Shown here: in pieces, positions 1 through 7,913 of the stretch
How the letters are laid out: each line of letters begins with the position of its first letter
How positions within the stretch are numbered: the stretch's first letter is position 1
NCBI RefSeq assembly: GCF_900176595.1
Contig: NZ_LT838813.1
Location: 1,116,001 to 1,180,000, forward strand
Origin: Aquiflexum balticum DSM 16537
GTDB lineage: Bacteria; Bacteroidota; Bacteroidia; Cytophagales; Cyclobacteriaceae
Length of the DNA stretch: 64,000 nucleotides
Reading direction: 5' to 3'
Made by a program: the position numbers and the translations under genes
The notes under the pieces: generated by a model
What the model saw: the letters and a program-made list of their open reading frames with translations, nothing else
Databases searched by the model: none
What the model was told of the DNA's origin: nothing

Positions 1-112
1 AGTCATCATGTTTATGGGCAGGGTTGGGACCTTGACCATTTTAGTGGCTTTCTTTAGAAAAGTGCGTACCCTGAAATATAAATATCCTGAAGAAAGTGTT
101 TTCATCACATAA
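1..112 (+). CDS. Trk/Ktr potassium uptake protein, membrane subunit, C-terminal end (partial)
   Basis: Open frame entering from the left edge and ending in TAA at 110-112. Only 36 residues are visible, including MFMGRVGTLTILVAF followed by a short basic tail and a final FIT. The MGR-G-LT pattern in the last membrane helix is typical of TrkH/KtrB subunits, which form the K+ (or Na+-coupled K+) pore in the inner membrane. The call is supported by the next gene, 21 bp downstream, which encodes the cytosolic NAD-binding gating subunit; the two form one transport complex and probably one operon. The body of the gene lies outside the window. Confidence 0.75.
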   Translation, partial: VIMFMGRVGTLTILVAFFRKVRTLKYKYPEESVFIT

Positions 113-133
113 CTTGCAAAAAAATTCATCCAT

Positions 134-820
134 ATGAAATATATCATCGTAGGCTTAGGGAATTTTGGGGGCTACCTTGCTGCCCGACTCACCGATTTGG
201 GGCATGAGGTAATTGGGGTTGATTCCAAGGAGGAAAGAGTGGAACCGCTAAAGGATGCCATAACTCATGCCATCACCATGGATGCAACCGATGTGCATGC
301 CGTCAAAACCCTCCCCCTAAAGGATTGTCATGTAGTTGTCATTGCCATTGGGGAGAATTTTGGCGCTTCTATCATGGTGACTGCAATTTTCAAACAACTC
401 AAAGTTAAAAGATTGATCAGCAGGTCTATCAATAAAGTCCATGAGACAGTCATCAAGGCCATAGGTGTGGACGAAATCATCCACCCTGAGGAAGATTCTG
501 CCGAGAGGATGGCCAAAAGGCTACAGATGAAAGGAGTATTGGATTCCTTGGATGTTTCCGATGATTACAATATCATTGAGGTAAAAGTCCCTGAGAGATA
601 TGTCGGACTGACCATAGCGGAGACCAAAATCAGACTGGATTACAATATCAATATCCTCACCCTGATCAAAATGGAAGAAAAGCTCAATATTTTTGGGATC
701 AAATCCAAAATCAAAAAGGTGGCAGGTGTAGTCACTCCAGAAACAAAAATTGAGGAAGGTGATATTTTATTGATGTTTGGGCACATCAAAGATCTTCAGG
801 AAATTCTCAGCTTGGAATAA
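134..820 (+). CDS. ktrA: Potassium uptake system gating subunit KtrA/TrkA (RCK domains)
   Basis: 228 residues, the usual length of a single-unit KtrA. An N-terminal RCK_N Rossmann fold opens with the nucleotide-binding glycine pattern G7-L-G9-N-F-G12 and an acidic residue ending the second strand (GVDSKEE, about residues 28-34). An RCK_C ligand-binding domain covers roughly residues 140-228. In the family it forms a cytosolic octameric ring that opens or closes the membrane subunit in response to ATP/ADP, NAD(H) or cyclic-di-AMP; which ligand acts here cannot be seen. It lies 21 bp after the membrane subunit gene. ATG at 134 is the only sensible start. The convergent channel gene ends 3 bp away. 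Confidence 0.88.
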   Translation: MKYIIVGLGNFGGYLAARLTDLGHEVIGVDSKEERVEPLKDAITHAITMDATDVHAVKTLPLKDCHVVVIAIGENFGASIMVTAIFKQLKVKRLISRSINKVHETVIKAIGVDEIIHPEEDSAERMAKRLQMKGVLDSLDVSDDYNIIEVKVPERYVGLTIAETKIRLDYNINILTLIKMEEKLNIFGIKSKIKKVAGVVTPETKIEEGDILLMFGHIKDLQEILSLE

Positions 821-823
821 ACC

Positions 824-1639
824 TTATTTCAATCTATCCCCACAGAATTTACAGTATTTGGCATCTTTATCATGCTGGGTCTTCCCACAGGAATCACAGG
901 TTTTTTCTTGGGATATTTTCCTTCTTACATTGGCAGCGGTCATTTCAGAGGTGACTATCCCTGTGGGCACGGCAATAATGCCATAACCCATCAACATGAT
1001 CATGGAAGCCACAAATTTGCCTATAGATGTCATGGGAGTAATATCTCCAAAACCCACTGTCGTCAAAGTTACTATCGCCCAATACATGGACATAGGAATA
1101 CTGGTAAAACCGTTTTCAGGCCCTTCTACAATGTACATGACCGTACCTGATATCAACACAATGGTAAGCATGGAAGCTATGAAAATCTGGATTTTATTCC
1201 GGCTGGCCCTCAATGCTTCAGAAAGATATTCCGCATCTTTCAGATACCTGCCCAACTTCAAGACCCTAATCACCCGAAGCAACCTAAGAGAACGAATGAC
1301 GACCAGAAACTGTGTATTCAAAATAAAAATGCTGAGATAAGTGGGCACTATGGCTAGCAGATCCACGATGCCATAAAAACTAAAAACATATCCCCATTTC
1401 CTTTTGCTCAACCATAGGCGGAGACCGTATTCAATGGTGAAAAGAATGGTAAATGCCCATTCCAGAACATAAAAAAAAGATCCATAGGCTAGATGAAGAT
1501 CCACCACGGAGTCCAGCATTACCACTCCAACACTCCCCAAAATCAGGACCAAAAGGACAACATCAAATGTTTTTGCAGCCCGATCGTCATGCTCAAAAAC
1601 TATATGGGCCAACCTGGCTTTGGTAGGAAATTTTATCAT
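824..1639 (-). CDS. Voltage-gated-type potassium channel with C-terminal zinc ribbon
   Basis: Six-helix ion channel (271 residues from the ATG at 1639; the frame extends to a TTG at 1672, but the ATG fits better). The selectivity filter TTVGFGD lies at about residues 193-199, diagnostic of K+ channels. An S4-like helix carries Arg/Lys every third position (RSLRLLRVIRVLKLGR, about 116-131), as in voltage sensors. After the last helix comes a short cytosolic tail with two CxxC pairs (CDSC and CKFC, Cys about 248, 251, 263, 266) that reads as a zinc ribbon. Convergent with ktrA, so two K+ pathways sit side by side. Whether the ribbon binds metal or senses redox state is unknown. Confidence 0.85.
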   Translation of the reverse strand: MIKFPTKARLAHIVFEHDDRAAKTFDVVLLVLILGSVGVVMLDSVVDLHLAYGSFFYVLEWAFTILFTIEYGLRLWLSKRKWGYVFSFYGIVDLLAIVPTYLSIFILNTQFLVVIRSLRLLRVIRVLKLGRYLKDAEYLSEALRASRNKIQIFIASMLTIVLISGTVMYIVEGPENGFTSIPMSMYWAIVTLTTVGFGDITPMTSIGKFVASMIMLMGYGIIAVPTGIVTSEMTAANVRRKISQEKTCDSCGKTQHDKDAKYCKFCGDRLK

Positions 1640-2033
1640 TGGTGGAGGTTTTGTCGAAGTTAGCGGTAGCAATGAAATATTCCAAGGGATTTCAATTTCA
1701 AATCATTTCTCCGACAAAAACTTCCCCATACAAGTCCCGCTTATGCGTTTTGGACTTTCAACTGTGGATAACTTCCTGTAAAATTCCCGGATCAAAGCCT
1801 GTGATTAAGAGATATTAAGTAGCAGAATTGCCTAAACCTTAACTTTTACTTCATATTGCCCTATTCTTTCAATACCTTTACAGTATATATTCAATTGAAA
1901 CACACATTTGGTTTTGCCGGCGCTTAGGATGTTTGATTTTTTTCCCAGAAACCGATAACCTTCCAAATAATCAATCGCAACTCTAGAGGGCTTCTTCTGC
2001 GCTTTAATTTGGCAAAAATACCAACCTTAATAA
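1640..2033. other. Divergent intergenic region between channel and phosphohexomutase-like gene
   Basis: About 390 bp with no convincing open frame. It must hold promoters for both flanking genes, but no clean TTTG/TAnnTTTG pair is visible. One perfect TGTGGATAA nonamer at 1763-1771 matches a DnaA box; as a single copy it has little weight. Confidence 0.4.
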
Positions 2034-3107
2034 ATGACAATGGAATCACTTCAAATGGAACAAATTAAAGAACTGCAAGAAGAAAATCAGCCACCTGTTA
2101 ATAATAAAGTACTCATTGCCTCCTATTCTGAAGATGAAGCCTTGGTCAGTGCGATTCGGGAATCCGGATTGGAATCAGAATGGATGTTTTTGGAAGGTAA
2201 GGAAGATGAAATAGACAATGTGTTCAATTTTCTGACTTTAAAACCTGCCATCAATAAGGCCATAGAAGAGGAACATGGTTTGATTATCGGAGTGGAACCC
2301 AATCACGAAAGGATTACCCTTGCTGTCAGAAAATATAAAAAGGGCTCTTTTATTGTATTGAACAGCCATCAGGTTGCTGCCATTTTGTTGAAATTATGGT
2401 TGGATTCCGACAAATATGAAAACCTGATCTGCGTCAAATCCATTCATACTTCCGATCTGATTGAATACATGGCCATCAAGTCCGGATTGAATTGTCTCAG
2501 TGAAATCATTGAGCCGGGAGAATTGAAAAATGCCGTGCGGGAAATACAAAAGACCGCCGAAAATGAACCTATCTGTGGATTCAATATTGACCAACAGGTT
2601 TTTCATTCCGAACTGTCATTTTCGGAAATCATCCTCGCCATTGCAAAAAAAGAAAATGAATATAGGGAAGCCGGCCTGACACTTTTTGATTACTTATTGG
2701 AGATATACCAGGAATTCGGTTTTTATAAAGAAAAAACCATTACCGTGGATATCAGCTCAAAAACCCAAAAAACCCACCTGCTTTCCATCATGGACAAGAT
2801 CAGAAAAAATCCAAAGTACCTGGAGTCGATTTTTCCGCTGAATACCATCACGGATTACAGGAAAGGCAGTAAAATCAGCATTATGACCGATAAGGTCAAT
2901 TCCTTTGCGGGAAGCAAGGAAAATATCCTGAAAATGGAATCCACCAATAACCTGTCCGTAACATTTGCTCCTACAGATTCCAAAATGACCTATTATATCA
3001 GTATCAAAGGCGGGATGACTTCCAAGGAAAAATACGCTGACAAAAACAAGGAAATGGATGAGGAGATCCTGAAAGTGATTCAGATGCTGAACAGGGGGAA
3101 TTTGTGA
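2034..3107 (+). CDS. Degenerate phosphohexomutase-like protein (probable pseudoenzyme)
   Basis: 357 residues. From about residue 70 it follows the phosphoglucomutase/phosphomannomutase architecture: a domain-2 segment with the metal-loop position at 86-93, a domain-3 segment (GSFIVLNSHQVAAILL, then VKSIHTSDLIEYMA), the position of the sugar-binding loop at 182-190, the helix TLFDYLLEIYQEFGFYKEK (about 216-234), and a C-terminal strand where the phosphate loop should be. The domain resembles active enzymes but key residues are gone: the usual DPDADR metal loop reads GVEPNHER, the usual GFEES sugar loop reads GFNIDQ, and RPSGTEP is not recognisable. Domain 1 with the catalytic phosphoserine is missing (families usually have 460-580 residues). 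Frame and composition look maintained, which suggests a retained non-catalytic role. Its 3-prime end overlaps the convergent MFS gene by 28 bp. Confidence 0.6.
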   Translation: MTMESLQMEQIKELQEENQPPVNNKVLIASYSEDEALVSAIRESGLESEWMFLEGKEDEIDNVFNFLTLKPAINKAIEEEHGLIIGVEPNHERITLAVRKYKKGSFIVLNSHQVAAILLKLWLDSDKYENLICVKSIHTSDLIEYMAIKSGLNCLSEIIEPGELKNAVREIQKTAENEPICGFNIDQQVFHSELSFSEIILAIAKKENEYREAGLTLFDYLLEIYQEFGFYKEKTITVDISSKTQKTHLLSIMDKIRKNPKYLESIFPLNTITDYRKGSKISIMTDKVNSFAGSKENILKMESTNNLSVTFAPTDSKMTYYISIKGGMTSKEKYADKNKEMDEEILKVIQMLNRGNL

Positions 3108-4357
3108 TTTTTCCCGATTCTTTTCAACTTAAACTTCCACTTCGCCACGGAATACTTGGGAATGGAACGTATGGAGAGAAAAATGATCAGGGCCAATATC
3201 CCCAAAGTGACAGGAAATACAGTCTCAAAACCCAAGCCTGCATCCAATATCACCCCGAATAATGTAGGCCCTACGGCAGAACTCAGGACCATAATGGAGG
3301 AGAACAGACTCCGGACAGTTCCGATATATTTCTGACCAAAAAACTCCACCTGCAGTGCAGCCACAGTGGCACTGCCAAATCCCACCGACAAACCCATAAA
3401 TACCATATACACATACATGGCCCAAAGATTAGGTACCAACCAAATGACCATCAGTGAAATAAAATACGGAATCAGATAAAAGGGGAAAAATGCCCTTGCC
3501 CGGTATTTGTCAATCAGAGGTCCTGCCGTCAATATACTGAATGCACTTGCCATAGCAAAGGCCGTCAAGCCCCCTGCGATGATTCCCTGATTCCAACCTT
3601 TGAATTCAACAATGGCAAATTGGTAAAAGAAAAGACCGGTAATGGCAAAGGGAATAAAGAAAATATTCGGGGCCAACAACCAAAATTCTTTGGATTTCAT
3701 GATGTCCCGTTGACGGATTTTATCCACCTTGTTCTCTTTTGCACTAGTATTGGATTTGTCCTCAGTTTCAGGCTTCAAATACTCCTCCTTCAGTACAAAT
3801 ACCGTGAACAAAATGACCAACGTCGACACCAAAGCTGCATTGATCCAAAGGGATTCCCGCCATCCCACCACACCGATCAATATCAAAATAAGAGCCGGTA
3901 ATACGGCCTGACCCAAAGGATGTCCCAAAGAAGCCAATGAAATGGCCTTGCCCCGGTTCACATCAAAATAACGGGACATGGAAGTAATCGCAATATGGGA
4001 ATACAAACCCTGCCCGGCCAACCTCAGCCCCAAAAATGCCACCGGAATATACCACCATGACTGCGCAAAACTGAAAAACAACAGGGAGATAATAAACAAT
4101 GCCGTTGTCGCCAAAGTAAAAGTTTTTAAAGGAATAGTATCAATCAGCTTGCCAACCTTGGGCAACAATGTGGCACTGACAATGGTAGCTACGCCATAAA
4201 ATGTGGAAATCAATCCGTTGGAAAGTGTAAACTCCTCCATCACAAAGGGAACATACAGGGCCAATAAAAATGTCTGCCCAAAGCTCGATAAGGCAGTCAT
4301 CATGATGCCAAAAATGACCAGGACCCTATTTTTTCTGATAAACTGAAGGTAGTTCAA
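3080..4357 (-). CDS. Major facilitator superfamily transporter
   Basis: 425 residues with about twelve hydrophobic segments in two halves split by a charged loop near residues 198-220. The first helix (SSFGQTFLLALYVP) and the loop between helices 2 and 3 (GKLIDTIPLKT) fit a general MFS carrier of the oligosaccharide/oxalate-formate-like branch. The substrate cannot be read from sequence. The start at 4357 is a TTG codon; the first in-frame ATG lies 18 codons inside and would cut the first helix, so TTG is preferred. Stop-end overlap of 28 bp with the gene at 2034-3107. Confidence 0.75.
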   Translation of the reverse strand: MNYLQFIRKNRVLVIFGIMMTALSSFGQTFLLALYVPFVMEEFTLSNGLISTFYGVATIVSATLLPKVGKLIDTIPLKTFTLATTALFIISLLFFSFAQSWWYIPVAFLGLRLAGQGLYSHIAITSMSRYFDVNRGKAISLASLGHPLGQAVLPALILILIGVVGWRESLWINAALVSTLVILFTVFVLKEEYLKPETEDKSNTSAKENKVDKIRQRDIMKSKEFWLLAPNIFFIPFAITGLFFYQFAIVEFKGWNQGIIAGGLTAFAMASAFSILTAGPLIDKYRARAFFPFYLIPYFISLMVIWLVPNLWAMYVYMVFMGLSVGFGSATVAALQVEFFGQKYIGTVRSLFSSIMVLSSAVGPTLFGVILDAGLGFETVFPVTLGILALIIFLSIRSIPKYSVAKWKFKLKRIGKNHKFPLFSI

Positions 4358-4453
4358 AGGCTGAAAGGTTGATGATAAAGAAATGCTCTATATCAAATAC
4401 AAATCTACGATAAAATATTCCCCTTATCTTCTTGAAGCGCAGCTTATGCAACA

Positions 4454-4777
4454 ATGATCAACCTGTTCTTCTTGGTTCTGTTTACACTTTATGTGGTTAT
4501 CCGCTCCCCTAGAATTTCACAAACCTACATCGGTCATCGGACATCCGAAATTATTTTCTCATTTTCAGTCCACCCCGAGAAATTGTCATCGATTTTCAGG
4601 AAAGCAGGCAAAATAACAGAGCGCTATGAAAAAATGGGCAAGACAGTCTATATACGCCACTTGGACAGTTCAAGCCGGGTGCTATTGGCCAAAGCCGAAA
4701 AGATCATCCATGTCAACTTTACCGACGATGATCCTGCTTTTAAGATTGTATTGGAAGAAGGTCGGGTGATGGGGTAA
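4454..4777 (+). pseudogene. Remnant of SulP-type anion transporter C-terminus (STAS end)
   Basis: 107-residue frame. The last ~50 residues (ERYEKMGKTVYIRHLDSS, then LLAKAEKIIHVNFTDDDPAF) resemble the extreme C-terminus of SulP-family anion transporters of marine Bacteroidetes, where a similar ERY-x-GK-x-HLRHLS motif closes the STAS domain. The ~400-residue membrane part and most of the STAS fold are missing, and the first 50 residues match nothing I recognise. A decayed gene tail is the simplest reading; a free-standing small protein starting at an internal Met (about 4634) is possible. It is followed directly by a strong hairpin. Confidence 0.4.
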
Positions 4778-4790
4778 GAATTGAATGACT

Positions 4791-4828
4791 AAATAGACCA
4801 CATACATGAGGTTGTATGTGGTCTATTT
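4791..4828. terminator. Bidirectional terminator hairpin
   Basis: Perfect 16-bp inverted repeat: arm AAATAGACCACATACA at 4791-4806, six-base loop, matching arm at 4813-4828, A-rich on one side and T-rich on the other. It sits between two convergent frames and its right arm contains the stop codon of the ATPase at 4823-6172. Confidence 0.75.
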
Positions 4829-6172
4829 ATGGTTATAGTTTTGAAAGAAATATTCAAGATAAAATTCCAGTTGGGTACCCAGATAGTACGGTAAGTTGAT
4901 CAGATAGAAAGGTTTTCCCGATATTGTTTCTGTATTTTCAATTTCAAACTTTCCCGCATAAAATCTAACCGCAACAGAGTGATTACACCTGTCGATAAAT
5001 TGGTGGAGTGACCTTAGGGATCCTGAGCTCCCGGATTTTACTTCAACAGGTATAAGAAATTTGCCAAAAGGAAAAATTATATCCACCTCAGAATTGGAAT
5101 CTTTTTCTTGTCTGACCCAAAAATGGCTGACAGAGTCTTTGTTTTCTATAGTAGAGTTAATTTCTTGTGCCACCAAATGCTGTATAACCCTTCCTCTGTG
5201 GACATCATCTAAATCCTCTACCTGAATCATGCTTGCTTGGAGACCCATCGCCTGATTCCACAAGCCCGTATCCACAAACTGCAACCTTGGTCTCTTTTTA
5301 TAATCAACCACCAAAGGCGGTTTAACGGATGTAGTTGGGTAAACCAACCGGATCAATTTAGCCATATCCAATGCCCTGAGCGCTTCGCCGACCTCTCTAC
5401 TTCGGTAATTGGAATTTCCAAATCCTTCAAACTTAATTCTGTCCAATTCGAAAGGGGCCGTATCGATTACATGTCGGATAATCCGTCTCTCAGTCTCATT
5501 TTTAGAATATTTTTCCACATCATCCTTATAGGATTGCCATAATTTAGTGTATCGTTCAGACAGAAGGGCAAAAACTTTATTTTGTACATACTCTGAAACA
5601 ATCCCGGGCATACCTCCGACCAAAGTAAAATCATGGAAATGCTTTTTCAGGGTTTGATATGCATATTCAGGAACAGGGACTTTCCTCAATACTTCCAAAG
5701 CTGGGCTTTGACCTATTGCCCCAAGGTATTCCTCAAAATTCAAAGGGTGAAGGAAAAGGTAATCTACTCTTCCTACTGGAAAATTAGGCACTTTTGATAA
5801 AGCAAACTCCAATAAGGATCCTGCTGCTATAACATGTATATCTTGATGTTCTTCAAAAAAATACCTTAGCTGACTGATGGCATTTGGGCTTTCCTGAATT
5901 TCATCTATGAAAAGCAGTGTTTTGCCTTTTTCGGGAACTACTCCCTTGTACAAATAGATCGCATTTAGGATTTTATTAGTTTCATCCAATTCGAAAAGCT
6001 TTTTATCAGCTTCTTTTTCAAGGTTCAACTCTAAATAAACAGAAAACTCACTAGAGAATTGTCTGACTAATGTAGTTTTTCCAACTTGTCTTGCTCCTCT
6101 GATCAACAGTGGCTTTCTGTTTTCAGAATCCTTCCATTGGATCAGCTTTTTGTAAGAATTTCTTAAGATCAT
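4823..6172 (-). CDS. AAA-family ATPase with DUF4143 domain (copy 1)
   Basis: 449 residues. Walker A GARQVGKTT at 26-34, Walker B LLFIDEIQ at 86-93, then a sensor region (HVIAAGSLLEF) and a DUF4143 C-terminal part ending in a nuclease-like patch with a spaced acidic residue and VEVKSG, resembling the core of PD-(D/E)xK folds. This family is very common in Bacteroidetes and archaea, usually in accessory positions; its biological role is not established. It is expressed away from the second ATPase gene at 6391-7584, which has the same orientation and lies 218 bp upstream. The start ATG at 6170-6172 is only 6 bp from a phased palindrome array that probably controls this gene. The gene is A+T-rich. 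Confidence 0.8.
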   Translation of the reverse strand: MILRNSYKKLIQWKDSENRKPLLIRGARQVGKTTLVRQFSSEFSVYLELNLEKEADKKLFELDETNKILNAIYLYKGVVPEKGKTLLFIDEIQESPNAISQLRYFFEEHQDIHVIAAGSLLEFALSKVPNFPVGRVDYLFLHPLNFEEYLGAIGQSPALEVLRKVPVPEYAYQTLKKHFHDFTLVGGMPGIVSEYVQNKVFALLSERYTKLWQSYKDDVEKYSKNETERRIIRHVIDTAPFELDRIKFEGFGNSNYRSREVGEALRALDMAKLIRLVYPTTSVKPPLVVDYKKRPRLQFVDTGLWNQAMGLQASMIQVEDLDDVHRGRVIQHLVAQEINSTIENKDSVSHFWVRQEKDSNSEVDIIFPFGKFLIPVEVKSGSSGSLRSLHQFIDRCNHSVAVRFYAGKFEIENTETISGKPFYLINLPYYLGTQLEFYLEYFFQNYNHK

Positions 6173-6178
6173 TTATGC

Positions 6179-6295
6179 TTTGTAACAAAGAGGGGGTAAA
6201 AATAATGATTTTTTGTAACAAAGAGGGGGTTATTATAGACTATTTTGTAACAAAGAGGGGGTTAATTCTCGACTTTTTTGTAACAAAGAGGGGGT
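6179..6295 (-). repeat. Phased array of four palindromes in front of ATPase copy 1
   Basis: Four identical 19-bp copies of TTTGTAACAAAGAGGGGGT at 6179-6197, 6212-6230, 6244-6262 and 6277-6295, with variable 13-14 bp between them. Each contains the palindrome TTTGT-A-ACAAA followed by a G5 tract (read as C5 on the coding strand of the ATPase). Palindrome centres are 12, 45, 77 and 110 bp upstream of the start codon, a period of 32-33 bp or about three helical turns. This looks like an operator array or a structured leader RNA. Spacers are too short for CRISPR and no cas gene is near. Confidence 0.85.
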
Positions 6296-6390
6296 AATTT
6301 TAGAAAGCCAGGGATAAGGAACGGTATTTTTCCCACTGATTTCGCCCAAATCGTTGAATCTATGCTACTGATTCCGCGGGAGACTTTCTA

Positions 6391-7584
6391 CTAATACAAA
6401 AAGCCAAACAGCCACAATGGAAGGGATTTTCCAACTGGATATTCTATTTCGTCTTTGACTACCCATGCATTCTCAACATTTGACAACTGACTCATATCCT
6501 TGTTTTTACCCCCTATTTCAAATGTGAATTTTCCATCAACCAAAAAATCACCTGATTTGGGATAACTTGTGTTATGCATCGAACCTACCTGATTACTAAA
6601 AAATATTTCTCTTACTGTACCAGTTGACGGAGTTTCCTTAGAAAGTGCAAATAGTAGATTGGTGTTTTCCAAAAAGATTTTCTCAGGTTTTTGCAGGACA
6701 GCAACGCTACTTCCTGCCGGATATAGCAAAGTCAATAGCCTTGCTTCTTGTAAAAAGTAGAGATAATTGTTGATGGAGTTTCTGTGAATCCCGGTTTTCT
6801 CTGCCAAGCTATTAATATTGGGTTTAAATGGTACCTGTTGCGCTACCACAAATAACAATTGCATCATCTTCTTTGCGTGTCGAATATCAAAGCCCTTCAA
6901 TTCAGCCATATCATATTCCACAATCAACCTTGTTTGTTGCCTTAACCGCTGAAAATATCCCAATCTGTCTTCTGCCTGGTAAGGATAATATCCAAACCTC
7001 AGATATTCTTGAAAATTTGCAAGGGGTTTAAATTCTTGCGGAAATTTTTTTCTGACAATACCCTCTGAGGTCAGAATTTCCTCCAAACTAAGCTTAGGGA
7101 ATTTTATGCCATATTGAAAATCCAAAAACTCTCTATATGAAAGCCCTTTTAGTTCATACATCAATGCTCTTCGACTCAAATCACCCTCCTGTTTGGAAAT
7201 GTCAATTATGGAAGAACCTGTGAACACTACCTGTAAATCATGAAACCTGTCATATAGATTTTTTATTTCCTGAGCCCAGGTTGGATATTTATGCACTTCA
7301 TCCAAAACAAGTATTTTTCCTCCTTGCTGGTAAAATAACTTCGCTGTTTCAACTAAGCTGTTTCCTGCAAAAAATATATCATCCAATGAAAAATAAGCCT
7401 TTTGTCTTGTTGGAATATCCACTTCCTTCAGCCATTGCAATAGCATGGTCGTCTTCCCTGTACCCCTTGAGCCTTTGATTCCTATCAACCTGTTATTCCA
7501 ATTGATTTGAAAATAGAGATACCGTCTGAAAGTCAAAGAGACTCTATTGAGGAGATTCTCAGAATTTAACAATAGATCTTCCAT
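6391..7584 (-). CDS. AAA-family ATPase with DUF4143-type C-terminus (copy 2)
   Basis: 397 residues, diverged from the neighbouring ATPase. Walker A GSRGTGKTT at 38-46, Walker B ILVLDEVHK at 91-99, sensor VVFTGSSIIDI near 122. A winged-helix-like segment (INSLAEKTGIHRNSINNYLYFL, split over about residues 260-281) precedes a C-terminal patch GDFLVDGK...FEIGGKNK, where D and E-x-GGK fit a PD-(D/E)xK-like core, the usual end of this family. The role of the family is unknown; proposals include DNA-interacting or toxin-like roles. The ATG at 7582-7584 lies 3 bp from its own palindrome array. No partner gene is evident. Confidence 0.78.
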   Translation of the reverse strand: MEDLLLNSENLLNRVSLTFRRYLYFQINWNNRLIGIKGSRGTGKTTMLLQWLKEVDIPTRQKAYFSLDDIFFAGNSLVETAKLFYQQGGKILVLDEVHKYPTWAQEIKNLYDRFHDLQVVFTGSSIIDISKQEGDLSRRALMYELKGLSYREFLDFQYGIKFPKLSLEEILTSEGIVRKKFPQEFKPLANFQEYLRFGYYPYQAEDRLGYFQRLRQQTRLIVEYDMAELKGFDIRHAKKMMQLLFVVAQQVPFKPNINSLAEKTGIHRNSINNYLYFLQEARLLTLLYPAGSSVAVLQKPEKIFLENTNLLFALSKETPSTGTVREIFFSNQVGSMHNTSYPKSGDFLVDGKFTFEIGGKNKDMSQLSNVENAWVVKDEIEYPVGKSLPLWLFGFLY

Positions 7585-7587
7585 ATC

Positions 7588-7670
7588 TGCACATGTATTT
7601 ATGCAATATTAATCAATTTATGCATATGTACATGTGCATTTATAAACATTCTTGCACTTGTACTTATGCA
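7588..7670 (-). repeat. Phased array of three palindromes in front of ATPase copy 2
   Basis: Three 18-bp quasi-palindromes: TGCACATGTATTTATGCA at 7588-7605, TGCATATGTACATGTGCA at 7621-7638 and TGCACTTGTACTTATGCA at 7653-7670. All have TGCA at both ends and a TGTA-centred core. Centres are 12.5, 45.5 and 77.5 bp upstream of the ATPase start, the same register as the unrelated array in front of ATPase copy 1. Confidence 0.8.
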
Positions 7671-7913
7671 AAATAGTCAATTTAAATGATTTCCCTGACC
7701 TTCCACAGAAAAAGTCGTCTACAACATCTGCGCGGTCTCCGTGATCTGGGGGAAGTAAAAATCGGCTCGTTGTTGTGGAAAAACCGACTCTGAAAGCGGG
7801 CCATGTATTGGTGAAATTCCAGACCAATTCAGGTACAGAAATTTATTTTTCTTGTTTAATTATAAATCAGAATCAATCGTATATTTTTAAATAAAACTTC
7901 ACCCTTCCCACGT
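7671..7913. other. Intergenic DNA with degraded repeat sequence
   Basis: No credible gene. Contains a phrase around 7728-7752 (CTGCGCGGTCTCCGTGATCT) of a type that recurs as dispersed repeats in this phylum. The last ~75 bp (from about 7838) are similar to the region before the second lipoprotein gene (from about 8640), so the promoter was duplicated together with the gene. Confidence 0.4.

Noticed and set aside
1763-1771. Replication origin (DnaA box)
   Set aside because: Only one perfect box, no cluster, no A+T-rich unwinding element; the same nonamer also occurs inside genes (about 25997 and 34094).
6179-6295. CRISPR array
   Set aside because: Repeats are 19 bp with 13-14 bp between them, far too short for spacers, and no cas gene is in the window.
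7618-7827. Small minus-strand gene before ATPase copy 2
   Set aside because: It runs through the palindrome array and a dispersed repeat; the translation is Cys/Thr/Phe-rich without structure.
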